A stretch of DNA of 64,000 nucleotides from an uncultured Erythrobacter sp. GTDB lineage: Bacteria > Pseudomonadota > Alphaproteobacteria > Sphingomonadales > Sphingomonadaceae. The stretch covers positions 31,001 to 95,000 of the forward strand of contig NZ_CANMPJ010000001.1 of assembly GCF_947499705.1 (NCBI RefSeq), given 5' to 3'. The translations under genes were made by a program, and so were the position numbers. The notes beneath the pieces are model-generated. The model was not told the DNA's origin and made no database searches. It saw only the letters and a list, made by a program, of their open reading frames with translations. How positions within the stretch are numbered: the first letter of the stretch is position 1; each line of letters starts with the position of its first letter. Of the stretch, positions 53,668 through 62,526 are shown piece by piece.

Positions 53668-54777
53668 ATGGGCACTCAAATTCATGATGGCCAAATCTAT
53701 CAGGGCAAGCTGACGCATATCCAGCTTCTGCGTGCGCTGTCCGGCTTGATTGTGGTTGTCAGCCATGTCGGTTGGGGCTTTGCCGATCATGTCGGGCCGG
53801 GTCTTGGTTTCGATCTTGGGGCGAACCTGCCGGGCAACGCTGCGATCATGGTTTTCTTCTTGATCTCCGGATACATCATGGTGGTGTCTTCCGGGCCGCT
53901 GTTTGGCGATCCGAAGGCGCGGAGAATTTTCTGGGTACGCCGCATGATCCGCGCGATGCCGCCTTATTGGGCCGCTACGGTCATCTTCCTTGTCGTGCTG
54001 TTCGTGCTGCAGGGGCAGACATTCGGCGCGGATAAAATCGCCCAGTCAATCGCGCTGATCCCATACTGGCCCGAGGGCGAGGGCAAACCGCTCCCCATTC
54101 TGTGGCCCGGTTGGACGCTCTACTATGAAATGACGTTCTACATGCTTTTCGGTGTGGTGATCGCGCAGGGGCGCAAGGCGGCTGTGCTGTTCACCGGCGC
54201 GATGTGCCTGATCCTGTCGGTGATCGGACTGACGATGCAGTTTAAATCGCCAATCCTGCACACATTCACTCAGCCGATCTTCCTGTTGTTTATCGTCGGC
54301 ATGGCGCTCGGATGGCTTGCCGTCAGGGGAATGCAATTGCCCAGTTGGCTCCGGATTGCGTGCCTTGCGGCATTCGTCCCCGCTGTGGTCTTTGCCGAGG
54401 CACCGGCAGCAGGTGTTGGATACGGTCTAGACTACCTGGCCTGGTGCGCATTGCCTGCCGTGCTGCTCTTCACGGCCATTGTCGGCGGGCCGCTGGCGCT
54501 GCCTTTCCCGCGCTTTGTGACGCTGGCCGGGGATAGCAGCTACGCGGTCTATCTGCTGCATGTCCCGATCGCGTGGCTGGCGATGTGGGTGTTCGGCCAG
54601 TTGCGCTTCTACGGCGGCGCGTGGGCCTACTTCATCCTCGCCAGCCTGATGGTCTATGGTCTCAGCTGGCTGTTCTTTCGCCATGTCGAACGTCCGATGA
54701 CCCGCGCCCTTAATCGGTTGTTTGCGGTTGACGGGAAGCGCGCGCGGCTTGAACCTGCGGCGGCGGACGCCACATGA
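53668..54777 (+). CDS. Acyltransferase-3 family membrane protein between hslV and hslU
   Basis: The 369-residue integral membrane protein has about ten hydrophobic helices of the acyltransferase-3 (OafA/NodX-type) family. The start contains '[22 protein letters not shown]', the motif region with the conserved His, then '[13 protein letters not shown]' and '[17 protein letters not shown]'. These enzymes O-acylate surface polysaccharides or lipids. A GGGGGAG ribosome site precedes the ATG, and the end overlaps hslU by 4 bases (ATGA), so it is co-translated with the protease unfoldase. Its place inside the hslVU unit is unusual. Confidence 0.88.
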   Translation: MGTQIHDGQIYQGKLTHIQLLRALSGLIVVVSHVGWGFADHVGPGLGFDLGANLPGNAAIMVFFLISGYIMVVSSGPLFGDPKARRIFWVRRMIRAMPPYWAATVIFLVVLFVLQGQTFGADKIAQSIALIPYWPEGEGKPLPILWPGWTLYYEMTFYMLFGVVIAQGRKAAVLFTGAMCLILSVIGLTMQFKSPILHTFTQPIFLLFIVGMALGWLAVRGMQLPSWLRIACLAAFVPAVVFAEAPAAGVGYGLDYLAWCALPAVLLFTAIVGGPLALPFPRFVTLAGDSSYAVYLLHVPIAWLAMWVFGQLRFYGGAWAYFILASLMVYGLSWLFFRHVERPMTRALNRLFAVDGKRARLEPAAADAT

Positions 54778-56120
54778 GCGCCATGCTTCAAACACCAACA
54801 GACCCAATGGAAACGCCCGGCTTGGACAATCTCACCCCGAAAGCGATCGTCGCCGCACTCGATGAACACATCATCGGCCAGAAGGACGCAAAACGCGCCG
54901 TAGCCGTGGCGCTGCGCAATCGCTGGCGTCGCCAGCGGCTTGGGGCCGATCTGCGCGACGAAGTGACGCCCAAGAACATCCTGATGATCGGCCCGACCGG
55001 CTGCGGCAAGACCGAGATCAGCCGGAGGTTGGCCAAGCTGGCCGAAGCGCCGTTCGTGAAGATCGAAGCGACCAAGTTCACCGAGGTCGGCTATGTCGGC
55101 CGCGACGTCGAACAAATCGCGCGAGACCTGGTCGAAGAGGCGATCCGGTTGGAGAAAGAACGGCGCCGTGAAGCCGTGCGCGAAGCCGCTTCCGAAGCGG
55201 CGATGGAACGCCTGCTTAGCGCCTTGGTCGGCGATAACGCCTCCGAAGCGACGCGCGAGAGCTTTCGTCAGCGCATCGTCCAGAACGCCATGAACGAGGT
55301 GGAAGTTGAAATCGACGTCGCCGACTCGCCGAATATGCCGTTCGACATGGGCAATATGGGCGGCAATGTCGGCATGATCGATCTCAGCGACATGATGGGC
55401 AAGGCACTTGGCAAGAAGCCGAGCAAGCGGCGCAAGCTGCGCGTGCCTGACGCGTGGGACAAGCTGGTCGAGGAAGAAGCGGACAAGCGGCTCGATGACG
55501 AAGATGTCGCTCGTGTCGCGCTCGAAAATGCCGAGACCAACGGGATCGTGTTCCTGGACGAGATCGACAAGATCGCGGTTTCGGATGTGCGCGGCGGTTC
55601 GGTCAGCCGCGAAGGTGTGCAGCGCGATTTGCTGCCGCTGATCGAAGGCACCACCGTTTCGACCAAATATGGGCCGATGAAAACCGACCACGTGCTGTTT
55701 ATTTCGAGCGGCGCGTTTCATGTTGCCAAGCCATCCGACATGCTGCCCGAATTGCAGGGCCGCCTGCCGATCCGGGTCGAATTGCGTGCGCTGACCGAAG
55801 AGGACTTTGTGCGGATCCTGAGTGAGACCCGCGCCAACCTCGTCGAACAATATCGTGCGTTGCTGGGCACCGAAAAGGTCGAGCTCGACATCACAGAAGA
55901 CGCGATTGCCGAAGTGGCCAAGATCGCGGCTCAGGTGAATGAGAGCGTCGAGAATATCGGTGCGCGGCGCCTGCAGACGGTGATGGAAAAACTGCTCGAA
56001 GAAATCAGCTTCGAAGCCGAAGAGCATGTGGGTGAGACGATCACGATCGATGCCACCTATGTGCGCGAGCGGCTCGCGACGCTGGCGGGCAACACCGATC
56101 TGTCGAAATATATCCTGTAA
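54774..56120 (+). CDS. hslU: HslUV protease ATPase subunit HslU
   Basis: The 448-residue AAA+ unfoldase feeds substrates to HslV. It has Walker A GPTGCGKT at residues 73-80, Walker B '[12 protein letters not shown]', the pore motif '[12 protein letters not shown]' with GYVG, the family-specific I-domain between about 120 and 230, and the sensor/arginine '[19 protein letters not shown]'. The C terminus LSKYIL is the conserved tail that inserts into HslV. It is coupled to the acyltransferase gene upstream and to a small ACT-domain gene downstream (overlap of one base). Confidence 0.97.
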   Translation: MSAMLQTPTDPMETPGLDNLTPKAIVAALDEHIIGQKDAKRAVAVALRNRWRRQRLGADLRDEVTPKNILMIGPTGCGKTEISRRLAKLAEAPFVKIEATKFTEVGYVGRDVEQIARDLVEEAIRLEKERRREAVREAASEAAMERLLSALVGDNASEATRESFRQRIVQNAMNEVEVEIDVADSPNMPFDMGNMGGNVGMIDLSDMMGKALGKKPSKRRKLRVPDAWDKLVEEEADKRLDDEDVARVALENAETNGIVFLDEIDKIAVSDVRGGSVSREGVQRDLLPLIEGTTVSTKYGPMKTDHVLFISSGAFHVAKPSDMLPELQGRLPIRVELRALTEEDFVRILSETRANLVEQYRALLGTEKVELDITEDAIAEVAKIAAQVNESVENIGARRLQTVMEKLLEEISFEAEEHVGETITIDATYVRERLATLAGNTDLSKYIL

Positions 56121-56524
56121 TGCAGCCGGGCTTTGTCCGCGATCTTCAAGGCATGCTCGCGGGGCTGGAGCCAAAGCTGCATTCCGAACCTTATCGTTTC
56201 CTCTCGCTCCCGCTCGAAGATGCGAACGCCGATTGGATCGACGATCCGTTTGCTGTGATCCGCGAGGACGAGGGCGCGACCTTTGTCGTTCGATCCGATG
56301 TCGAAGGCGGCAATTCAGACCATTTCGCCCGGATAACCTTGCAGGTAAACTCATCGCTCGAAGGCGTCGGGCTGACCGCTGCCGTTGCCACTGGTCTCGC
56401 CGCAGAGGGCATTGCCTGTAACGTGATTGCCGCTTTCAACCACGATCATCTGTTTGTGCCATGGGACCGCCGCGAGGAGGCTTTGGCGATCCTGAAGAAG
56501 CTTTCCGACGACGTGCGTCGATGA
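56120..56524 (+). CDS. ACT-domain protein (COG3602/DUF2241)
   Basis: The 134-residue protein carries two ACT-like halves; 'RFLSLPLEDANADWIDDPFAVIREDEG', 'FARITLQVNSSLEGVGLTAAVATGLAAEGIACNVIAAF' (region 56320-56440) and 'HDHLFVPWDRREEALAIL' are the family pattern. ACT modules bind amino acids, so an amino-acid-sensing role is inference. The ATG overlaps the hslU TAA by one base. Confidence 0.85.
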   Translation: MQPGFVRDLQGMLAGLEPKLHSEPYRFLSLPLEDANADWIDDPFAVIREDEGATFVVRSDVEGGNSDHFARITLQVNSSLEGVGLTAAVATGLAAEGIACNVIAAFNHDHLFVPWDRREEALAILKKLSDDVRR

Positions 56525-56621
56525 TTCTCGGCTTTTCGCAGGCTCACCCCGCCTGACCCCTTGAGCCTTCCCGGCTGGCGCGCTTTAACAGGCGAACAGA
56601 GTTGCAACCGGGGACTATCAC

Positions 56622-59489
56622 ATGATCAGAAATATGATGCTGGCTGGCGCAGCCGCTTTGGCGATTGTCGGGTCCGCACCGGCGCTGGCGGATGGACATG
56701 ATGGCGAGGCGCAAGATGCGCCCAAACTGACCGCGCCCGAGATCGAATACACTTTGTGGGAGCTGGATAACGGCCTCACCGTGATCGCCCTGCAGGACGA
56801 AACGACCAGCACCGTCACCACCTCGCTCTGGTACGATATCGGTTCCAAGCTCGACCCCGAAGGGCGCAGCGGCTTCGCGCACCTGTTCGAGCATATTCTC
56901 AGCCGCAAGACCGAGAACATGCCATACAATATGATCTACGGTCTGACCGCCGATATCGGCGGCACGCGCAACGCGTCGAACTGGGTGGATCGCACCAATT
57001 ACTTTGAGCAGGTCCCCGCTGCCTATCTCGAAACGATGCTTTGGACCCACCGCGAGCGGATGGCGAAGGTGGTCGTCGACGAAGAAGTTTTCGAAACTGA
57101 GCGCGGCGTCGTGAAAGAAGAATTGCGTCAGCGCGTGCTCGCGCCGCCCTATGGTCGGCTAGCGCGCTTCGTGATCCCCGAAAACGCCTATGACGTGATG
57201 CCGCATCGCCGTCCGGGCATTGGCAGCATCGAAGACCTCGACAACGCAACGCTCGACGATGCTCGGTCCTTCTACGAAGCCTATTACGGTCCAGACACGG
57301 CGACGCTGATCGTTGCGGGCAATTTCGAGATGGACGGCCTGCGCACGCTGGTCGATCAGTATTTCGGCGATATCCCGCCGCGCAAAAACCCGATCGATCT
57401 TGCGCTCACCGCGCGTGAGCCAGAATTGACCGCTCCGCGCATGGTCAATGCAACTGCGCCCAACGTGCCGCTGCCAGTTGTCGGTGGCATTTGGAAAGGG
57501 CCGCCGACGACCAGTTCCGATGCCGCCGCTCTCGATGTGCTCGAGGCGATCCTTTCGCGCGGGGACAACAGCCGTTTCGACGCTGCGCTGGTGCGCACTG
57601 GCCTGGCAGTCGATGCCTCGGCAGGCGTATCGATGTTCCGCGAAGCCGGGGCAATCAGCGTCTTCGCTGTGGTCTCTCAGCCCGATGGAATGGAAGCTGC
57701 CGGAACCACGCTCAACGCAGAGATCGAAAAGGTCCGCAGCGAACCCGTGACAGCCGCTGAGCTCGCCGAAGCCAAAAGCGAGATCATCGCCAGTTCGCTC
57801 CGCCGCCGCGAAACCGCGCGTGGGCGCGCATTCGAACTGGGCGAGGCACTCGTATCCTCAGGTGATCCGGGTTTTGCCGACAAGCGGTTGGCGGAGATCG
57901 CCGACGTCACTGCCGAGGACGTGCTGCGCGTTGCGGCGAAATATCTCGATCCGCAAAAGCGCGTGACCTTTACTTACACGGCGGGCGAGGACGACCCTTC
58001 GCAATACGCCAACCCCACACCGATGCCTGAATTCCGTTCTCTGCCACCAGCAACCGGAGAGATCCGTCAGGTCAAACCGGAAGACGAACGCATGGCTCCT
58101 CCGGGACCAGCGGAATCGCCCGACGTGACTGCGCCTGAAATCGTTGAGGCGACGCTCTCCAATGGAATCAAGGTGGTCGCTGTGCAGACCGGCAATGTGC
58201 CAATCGCCTCGATCGCGATGCTGGTGCAGGGCGGCAGCAAGACCGATCCGCGTGAAAAAGCCGGCATCGCGCAAATGGCGGCGGCTTTGGTCGATAAGGG
58301 TGCCGAAGGTATGGATGAAGCCGCGATTGCGGCAGAGTTTGAAAGCCTCGGTGCCTCTTTCGGGGCGGGCGCGGGCAGTGATGGCGCGACTTTCGCTCTG
58401 ACTGCGCCGGTAGCAAATCTCGAACAGGCAGGCGCGCTTGCGGCCAAGCTGGTGCGCGGCGCGACCTATCCGCAGGAGGCCTTTGATCGTGAGCGCAAGC
58501 GCGCAATGGATGGTCTGACGGTGTCGATGAAGGAACCCGGTCCGCTGGCACGCTACGTCTCGCGCGTGGCCATGTACGGCGATGCGCCCTACGGCACGCA
58601 GCCCGACGGCACGCGGGATAGCCTGAGCGCGATCACCCGCGATGATCTGGTTGCTCACCGCGAAGGGTACTTCCATCCGCAGAACATGCAGATCGTGGTG
58701 AGCGGCGGAATCTCGCCAGAGCAAGCCGTTACCATCGCGGAAGGGATGTTTGGCGATTGGTCGGTTGCCAGTCCGCCCGCCGCAGTTCCGGCGGAAGCTG
58801 CTGGAGATGATCTTCCGGTACGCACGATCGTGATCGATATGCCCGATGCAGGGCAGGCCTCAGTCATTGCAGCGGTGCGCGCGCCTTCGCGCAAAGACGC
58901 CGACTACTTCCCGCTCGAACTCGCCAACAGCGTGCTCGGTGGCGGTTCGAGTGGGCGTCTGTTCGAAGAAATCCGGACCAAGCGCTCGCTCAGCTACGGA
59001 GCTTATTCCGGCTTTGCCGACCGCGCGGATGAATCGATCCTCACCGCAAGCGCGCAGACCAAGAACGAAACCGCCGATGAAGTCGCCAAGCTGTTCCTCG
59101 AAGAGTTTGAGCGGCTCGGCAGCGAGCCTTTGAGCGAAGAGCTGCTGCAAAAGCGGCGGCTCTACCTCTCGGGTAGCCGCGCGCGGGCGCTGGAAACCAG
59201 CGGTGGGTTCAACTCGATTGTTGCGACCTTGCTGCAGCAGGGCCTGCCGCCTGAGGAAGCCGCAATGTTCGCAGATCGCCTTTCCGCAGTGGACGCAGCA
59301 GCGGCGAGCAAGGCGGCGCAGGAATATGTCGATCCTGCCAAGGCGACCCTCGTCATTGTCGGCGATGCCGAGCAGTTCGTCGACGCGCTGCGCGAATTCC
59401 GCAGCGAAGTGGAAGTGATCCCGGCGCAATATCTCGATCTGGCGACGGCATCCCTGATGAAGGCCGAGGCCGCAGCTGACGGGGAGTAG
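56622..59489 (+). CDS. M16 (insulinase/pitrilysin-type) zinc peptidase, exported
   Basis: The 955-residue two-module protein has a signal peptide (cleavage near ALA-DGHD). The N-terminal M16 module is active by its motif HLFEH at about residues 87-91, with the downstream glutamate in 'ETERGVVKEELRQR'. The C-terminal module has 'AGIAQMAAALVDKG' in the equivalent place and thus lacks zinc ligands; such inactive halves are normal in M16 proteins that work as a clam shell. Substrates would be small peptides in the periplasm. The gene faces an ABC exporter gene across an inverted repeat. Confidence 0.92.
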   Translation: MIRNMMLAGAAALAIVGSAPALADGHDGEAQDAPKLTAPEIEYTLWELDNGLTVIALQDETTSTVTTSLWYDIGSKLDPEGRSGFAHLFEHILSRKTENMPYNMIYGLTADIGGTRNASNWVDRTNYFEQVPAAYLETMLWTHRERMAKVVVDEEVFETERGVVKEELRQRVLAPPYGRLARFVIPENAYDVMPHRRPGIGSIEDLDNATLDDARSFYEAYYGPDTATLIVAGNFEMDGLRTLVDQYFGDIPPRKNPIDLALTAREPELTAPRMVNATAPNVPLPVVGGIWKGPPTTSSDAAALDVLEAILSRGDNSRFDAALVRTGLAVDASAGVSMFREAGAISVFAVVSQPDGMEAAGTTLNAEIEKVRSEPVTAAELAEAKSEIIASSLRRRETARGRAFELGEALVSSGDPGFADKRLAEIADVTAEDVLRVAAKYLDPQKRVTFTYTAGEDDPSQYANPTPMPEFRSLPPATGEIRQVKPEDERMAPPGPAESPDVTAPEIVEATLSNGIKVVAVQTGNVPIASIAMLVQGGSKTDPREKAGIAQMAAALVDKGAEGMDEAAIAAEFESLGASFGAGAGSDGATFALTAPVANLEQAGALAAKLVRGATYPQEAFDRERKRAMDGLTVSMKEPGPLARYVSRVAMYGDAPYGTQPDGTRDSLSAITRDDLVAHREGYFHPQNMQIVVSGGISPEQAVTIAEGMFGDWSVASPPAAVPAEAAGDDLPVRTIVIDMPDAGQASVIAAVRAPSRKDADYFPLELANSVLGGGSSGRLFEEIRTKRSLSYGAYSGFADRADESILTASAQTKNETADEVAKLFLEEFERLGSEPLSEELLQKRRLYLSGSRARALETSGGFNSIVATLLQQGLPPEEAAMFADRLSAVDAAAASKAAQEYVDPAKATLVIVGDAEQFVDALREFRSEVEVIPAQYLDLATASLMKAEAAADGE

Positions 59490-59502
59490 TTGCCAAAGCG
59501 CG

Positions 59503-59576
59503 AGTCCCCGCGAAGGCGGGGGCCTCGTGGAGGTTAGTGCTCATTGGTTGGGGGGTCCCCGCCTTCGCGGGGACTC
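59503..59576. repeat. Perfect 20-bp inverted repeat (REP-like / bidirectional terminator)
   Basis: Arms at 59503-59522 and 59557-59576 are perfect reverse complements around 34 bases. Each arm itself folds as CCCCGC-GAAG-GCGGGG or its complement. It lies in the gap between the convergent M16 peptidase and ABC exporter genes and so could serve as a terminator for both. Confidence 0.75.
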
Positions 59577-59585
59577 ACTGCGCGG

Positions 59586-61454
59586 TTACTCAGGCGCCTC
59601 TTGTTCGCTGCTGCGCTCAATCGCTTGCTGCGCCCACATCTCCGCATAGAGGCCGCCCTTTGCGAGCAGCGCGGCATGATCGCCGCTCTCCGCCAGCTCG
59701 CCGCCGTCCAGCACCAGAATGCGGTCGGCATCGGCGATGGTCGACAGCCGGTGCGCAATTGCAATCGTGGTGCGTCCACGCGCGATGCGTTTGAGTGTTC
59801 CGAGGATTTCCTGTTCGGTGCGCGTATCAAGCGCACTGGTCGCTTCGTCGAGCAGCAGGATCGGCGGGTCCTTCACCAGCGTCCGGGCAATCGCCACGCG
59901 CTGCTTTTCTCCGCCTGACAATTTCAATCCGCGTTCGCCGACCGTCGTATCAAAGCGTTCGGGCAAGCGATCGATCAGCGGCATCAATGCGGCATCGCGG
60001 GCAGCCTGTTCGACGGTGACGTCGTCAGCGCCTTCGGCGCCGTAGGCCACATTGTAGCCAAGCGTATCGTTGAACAGGACGCTGTCCTGCGGGACGATCC
60101 CGATGGCGGCGCGCACGCTGTCCTGCGTGACCTGCGCCAGATCCTGGCCGTCGATCAGGATGCGCCCCCCTTGCGGATCGTAGAACCGGAACAACAGCCG
60201 CCCAATTGTGCTCTTGCCAGCGCCAGAGGGGCCGACAATTGCGACAGTCGATCCAGCGGGCACTTCAAAGCTGAGACCTTTCAGGATCGTGCGTTCCGGT
60301 TCGTATCCAAAAGTCACATTGTCGAACGTGACATGCGGCTCCTTCACGGCAAGTGCGGGCGCGCCGGGCGGGTCTCTCACTTCGACTTCGGTGTCCATCA
60401 GGCGGAACATTTCGGCCATGTCGACCAGCCCCTGACGGATCGTGCGGTACACCCAGCCAAGCAGATCGAGCGGGCGGAACAGCTGCATCAGGTATGTGTT
60501 CACGAACACCAGATCGCCGACCGTCAGCTCACCCTTGCTCCAGCCCCAGACGGTGTAGGCCATTGCGCCCGCCATCAACGCATTGGTGATCAGTGACTGC
60601 GTGATGTTGAGCAGGCCGAGCGAATTTTCCGATTTGATCGCGGCCTGCGCATAAGCGCGGGCAGCGCTGCTGTAGCGCGCTTCCTCTCGGGTTTCCGCGT
60701 TGAAGTATTTGACCGTCTCGAAGTTCAGCAGAGAGTCGACCGCGCGGTGCAAAGCTTGCCCGTCGAGGTCGTTCATCTCGCGCCGCAGCTTGGTCCGCCA
60801 TTCGGTGATCCAGCGCGTGACGGCGATATAGGTGACGACCGTGAATGCGGTGGCCGCGACCAGCTCCCAACCGAAGTTGATGTAGAAAATGACGCCAACG
60901 GCGATCAACTCGATCGCAGTCGGGGCGATGTTGAACAGCAGGAAGTACAGCATCATGTCGATGCTCTTGGTCCCGCGCTCGATGATCTTGGTGACTTCGC
61001 CGGTGCGCCTGCCGAGATGGAAACGCAGGCTCAGTCGGTGCAGGCGGTGGAACACGTCTTCGGCAAGGCTGAGCGTGGCAGCCTGACCAACCCGTTCGAA
61101 CGTGATGTTGCGCAGATTGTCGAACAGCACTGACGTGAAGCGGCCCAGCCCATAGGCGGCGACCAATGCCAGCGCGACGCTTGCTCCGTCGCCCACCGGT
61201 CCGGCCATCGCATCGGCGGCTCCCTTATAGGCGAAAGGCAATGCGAGAGTGACGCCCTTGGCCGCGAGCACGAACAGCATCGCGGCGACAATGCGGAACC
61301 GCAGGGACGGATTATCCTTGGGCCACAGATAGGGCAGGAACCGCCTGAGCGTATGCCAGCCTTCTGCCTCAGGCGGATTGGTTTGGTTGTCGGAGGTGGC
61401 GGTATCGGGCGGCATTGCGACCGTCCATGTGGGCGTGAGCGCCCCTGCGAACAA
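59586..61454 (-). CDS. Atm1/HMT1-type ABC exporter (fused permease-ATPase)
   Basis: The 622-residue half transporter has six membrane helices (about residues 60-340) followed by an ABC ATPase with Walker A GPSGAGKST near 410, the signature LSGGEKQRVAIARTL and Walker B 'PILLLDEATSAL'. The membrane part has 'GRRTGEVTKIIERGTKSIDMML', the Atm1 pattern. The family exports glutathione-linked or heavy-metal compounds. The C-terminal part after the H-loop 'AIAHRLSTI' is regular. The upstream neighbour on the same strand is a retropepsin-like protease gene, 14 bases away. Confidence 0.92.
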   Translation of the reverse strand: MFAGALTPTWTVAMPPDTATSDNQTNPPEAEGWHTLRRFLPYLWPKDNPSLRFRIVAAMLFVLAAKGVTLALPFAYKGAADAMAGPVGDGASVALALVAAYGLGRFTSVLFDNLRNITFERVGQAATLSLAEDVFHRLHRLSLRFHLGRRTGEVTKIIERGTKSIDMMLYFLLFNIAPTAIELIAVGVIFYINFGWELVAATAFTVVTYIAVTRWITEWRTKLRREMNDLDGQALHRAVDSLLNFETVKYFNAETREEARYSSAARAYAQAAIKSENSLGLLNITQSLITNALMAGAMAYTVWGWSKGELTVGDLVFVNTYLMQLFRPLDLLGWVYRTIRQGLVDMAEMFRLMDTEVEVRDPPGAPALAVKEPHVTFDNVTFGYEPERTILKGLSFEVPAGSTVAIVGPSGAGKSTIGRLLFRFYDPQGGRILIDGQDLAQVTQDSVRAAIGIVPQDSVLFNDTLGYNVAYGAEGADDVTVEQAARDAALMPLIDRLPERFDTTVGERGLKLSGGEKQRVAIARTLVKDPPILLLDEATSALDTRTEQEILGTLKRIARGRTTIAIAHRLSTIADADRILVLDGGELAESGDHAALLAKGGLYAEMWAQQAIERSSEQEAPE

Positions 61455-61468
61455 GCCTTAGGCGGCGA

Positions 61469-62431
61469 TTACCGTATCCGCGAATCCGAATAACCGCTGT
61501 GGTTGACCCGGCGCATTGCCCGGGCGACATCGCGCGGCACGTCGAACAACACGCGCTGCCGCGAGAAATCAATCGCGACCCGGTCGAACATCTTGAGATG
61601 CTGCATTCCCAGCGAAAGTACCGGTTCGTCCTTCAGTCCCAGCGCCTCGAAAGCCGGGGCGTCGGCGAAGGTCAAAGGCACATTGGTCAGCTTGAGTCCT
61701 TCGATCTCGAGCGAACGTACGTAGGAAAGATCGCCAGTCATCGTCACGCCGTTGACGTCCATGGTGGTGACTTCCTGCGAATGCCTCGAACGGATGCGGT
61801 CGCGCAATGCGGTGTTGGCGAGGCTCGCCTGCGCACCCGTATCGATGATCACCGTCGCTTTCACGCCATCGACAATTGCGTTGGTGATCAGCAATTGTCC
61901 AAGCTTCTGCTTTGCGCGCACGATAATCTCGAACCCGCGCCGCGAGTTCTTTTTGGTCACATCCTCAAGCGCGATCGTTTCTTTGCGGAAGTCGATCAGC
62001 ACGCGGAAGTCCTGCAGACTGTCGAGACCGATAATGCCATCGGCGCCGACATGGTTCCGGTACAGGACCGGCGCGACCAGATCGTTGATCGTGAAGTTTC
62101 CGACGACCAGATCGTTGACTTCGACCAGATCGACCGGGCGGCGGCTGGCCATGCCAACCAGTGTGGCGGTGCCGAGCGGCGTCAGAGCGAGGCTGTCGTT
62201 GATCCGGTGGGTCACTGCAGTTGCCTGACTGCCAGTGTCGATCATGAAGTCATACGGACCGGCTCCACCAATCGTGACGGGAATGGTCAGGCGCTGGTTG
62301 CGTTCTTCATCGAGATCGAGAATTTCGGTCGCGGGATCGGTCATGCTGGGGGCGATGGCCTGCTCGTCGACTTTCTGGCCGAGCCCCACGAGGCTGAGTG
62401 AAATGGCCGGTATCGCCCACAGATATGTCAT
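61469..62431 (-). CDS. Retropepsin-like aspartic protease, exported
   Basis: The 320-residue protein has an N-terminal hydrophobic segment (signal or anchor, about residues 3-17) and two retropepsin-type halves, each with an active-site triad: MIDTGSQAT near residue 63 and IIDTGAQAS near residue 196. 'GADGIIGLDSLQDFRVLIDF' follows the first. Unlike viral retropepsins both halves are in one chain. The periplasmic substrate is unknown. It lies directly upstream of the ABC exporter on the same strand. Confidence 0.87.
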   Translation of the reverse strand: MTYLWAIPAISLSLVGLGQKVDEQAIAPSMTDPATEILDLDEERNQRLTIPVTIGGAGPYDFMIDTGSQATAVTHRINDSLALTPLGTATLVGMASRRPVDLVEVNDLVVGNFTINDLVAPVLYRNHVGADGIIGLDSLQDFRVLIDFRKETIALEDVTKKNSRRGFEIIVRAKQKLGQLLITNAIVDGVKATVIIDTGAQASLANTALRDRIRSRHSQEVTTMDVNGVTMTGDLSYVRSLEIEGLKLTNVPLTFADAPAFEALGLKDEPVLSLGMQHLKMFDRVAIDFSRQRVLFDVPRDVARAMRRVNHSGYSDSRIR

Positions 62432-62526
62432 TGCTTTGTCCTATCCCGTCGTCGCACGAAGTCAGGGTCCTCGCGTCGCTCATCACGCAGGATACCAGAC
62501 TATCGGTGCGCGCCCAAATGGAATGC

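Noticed and set aside
54654..56354. A 566-residue minus-strand open frame opposite hslU.
   Set aside because: It is the antisense shadow of hslU; its His/Arg/Gln-rich composition and lack of a ribosome site argue against coding.
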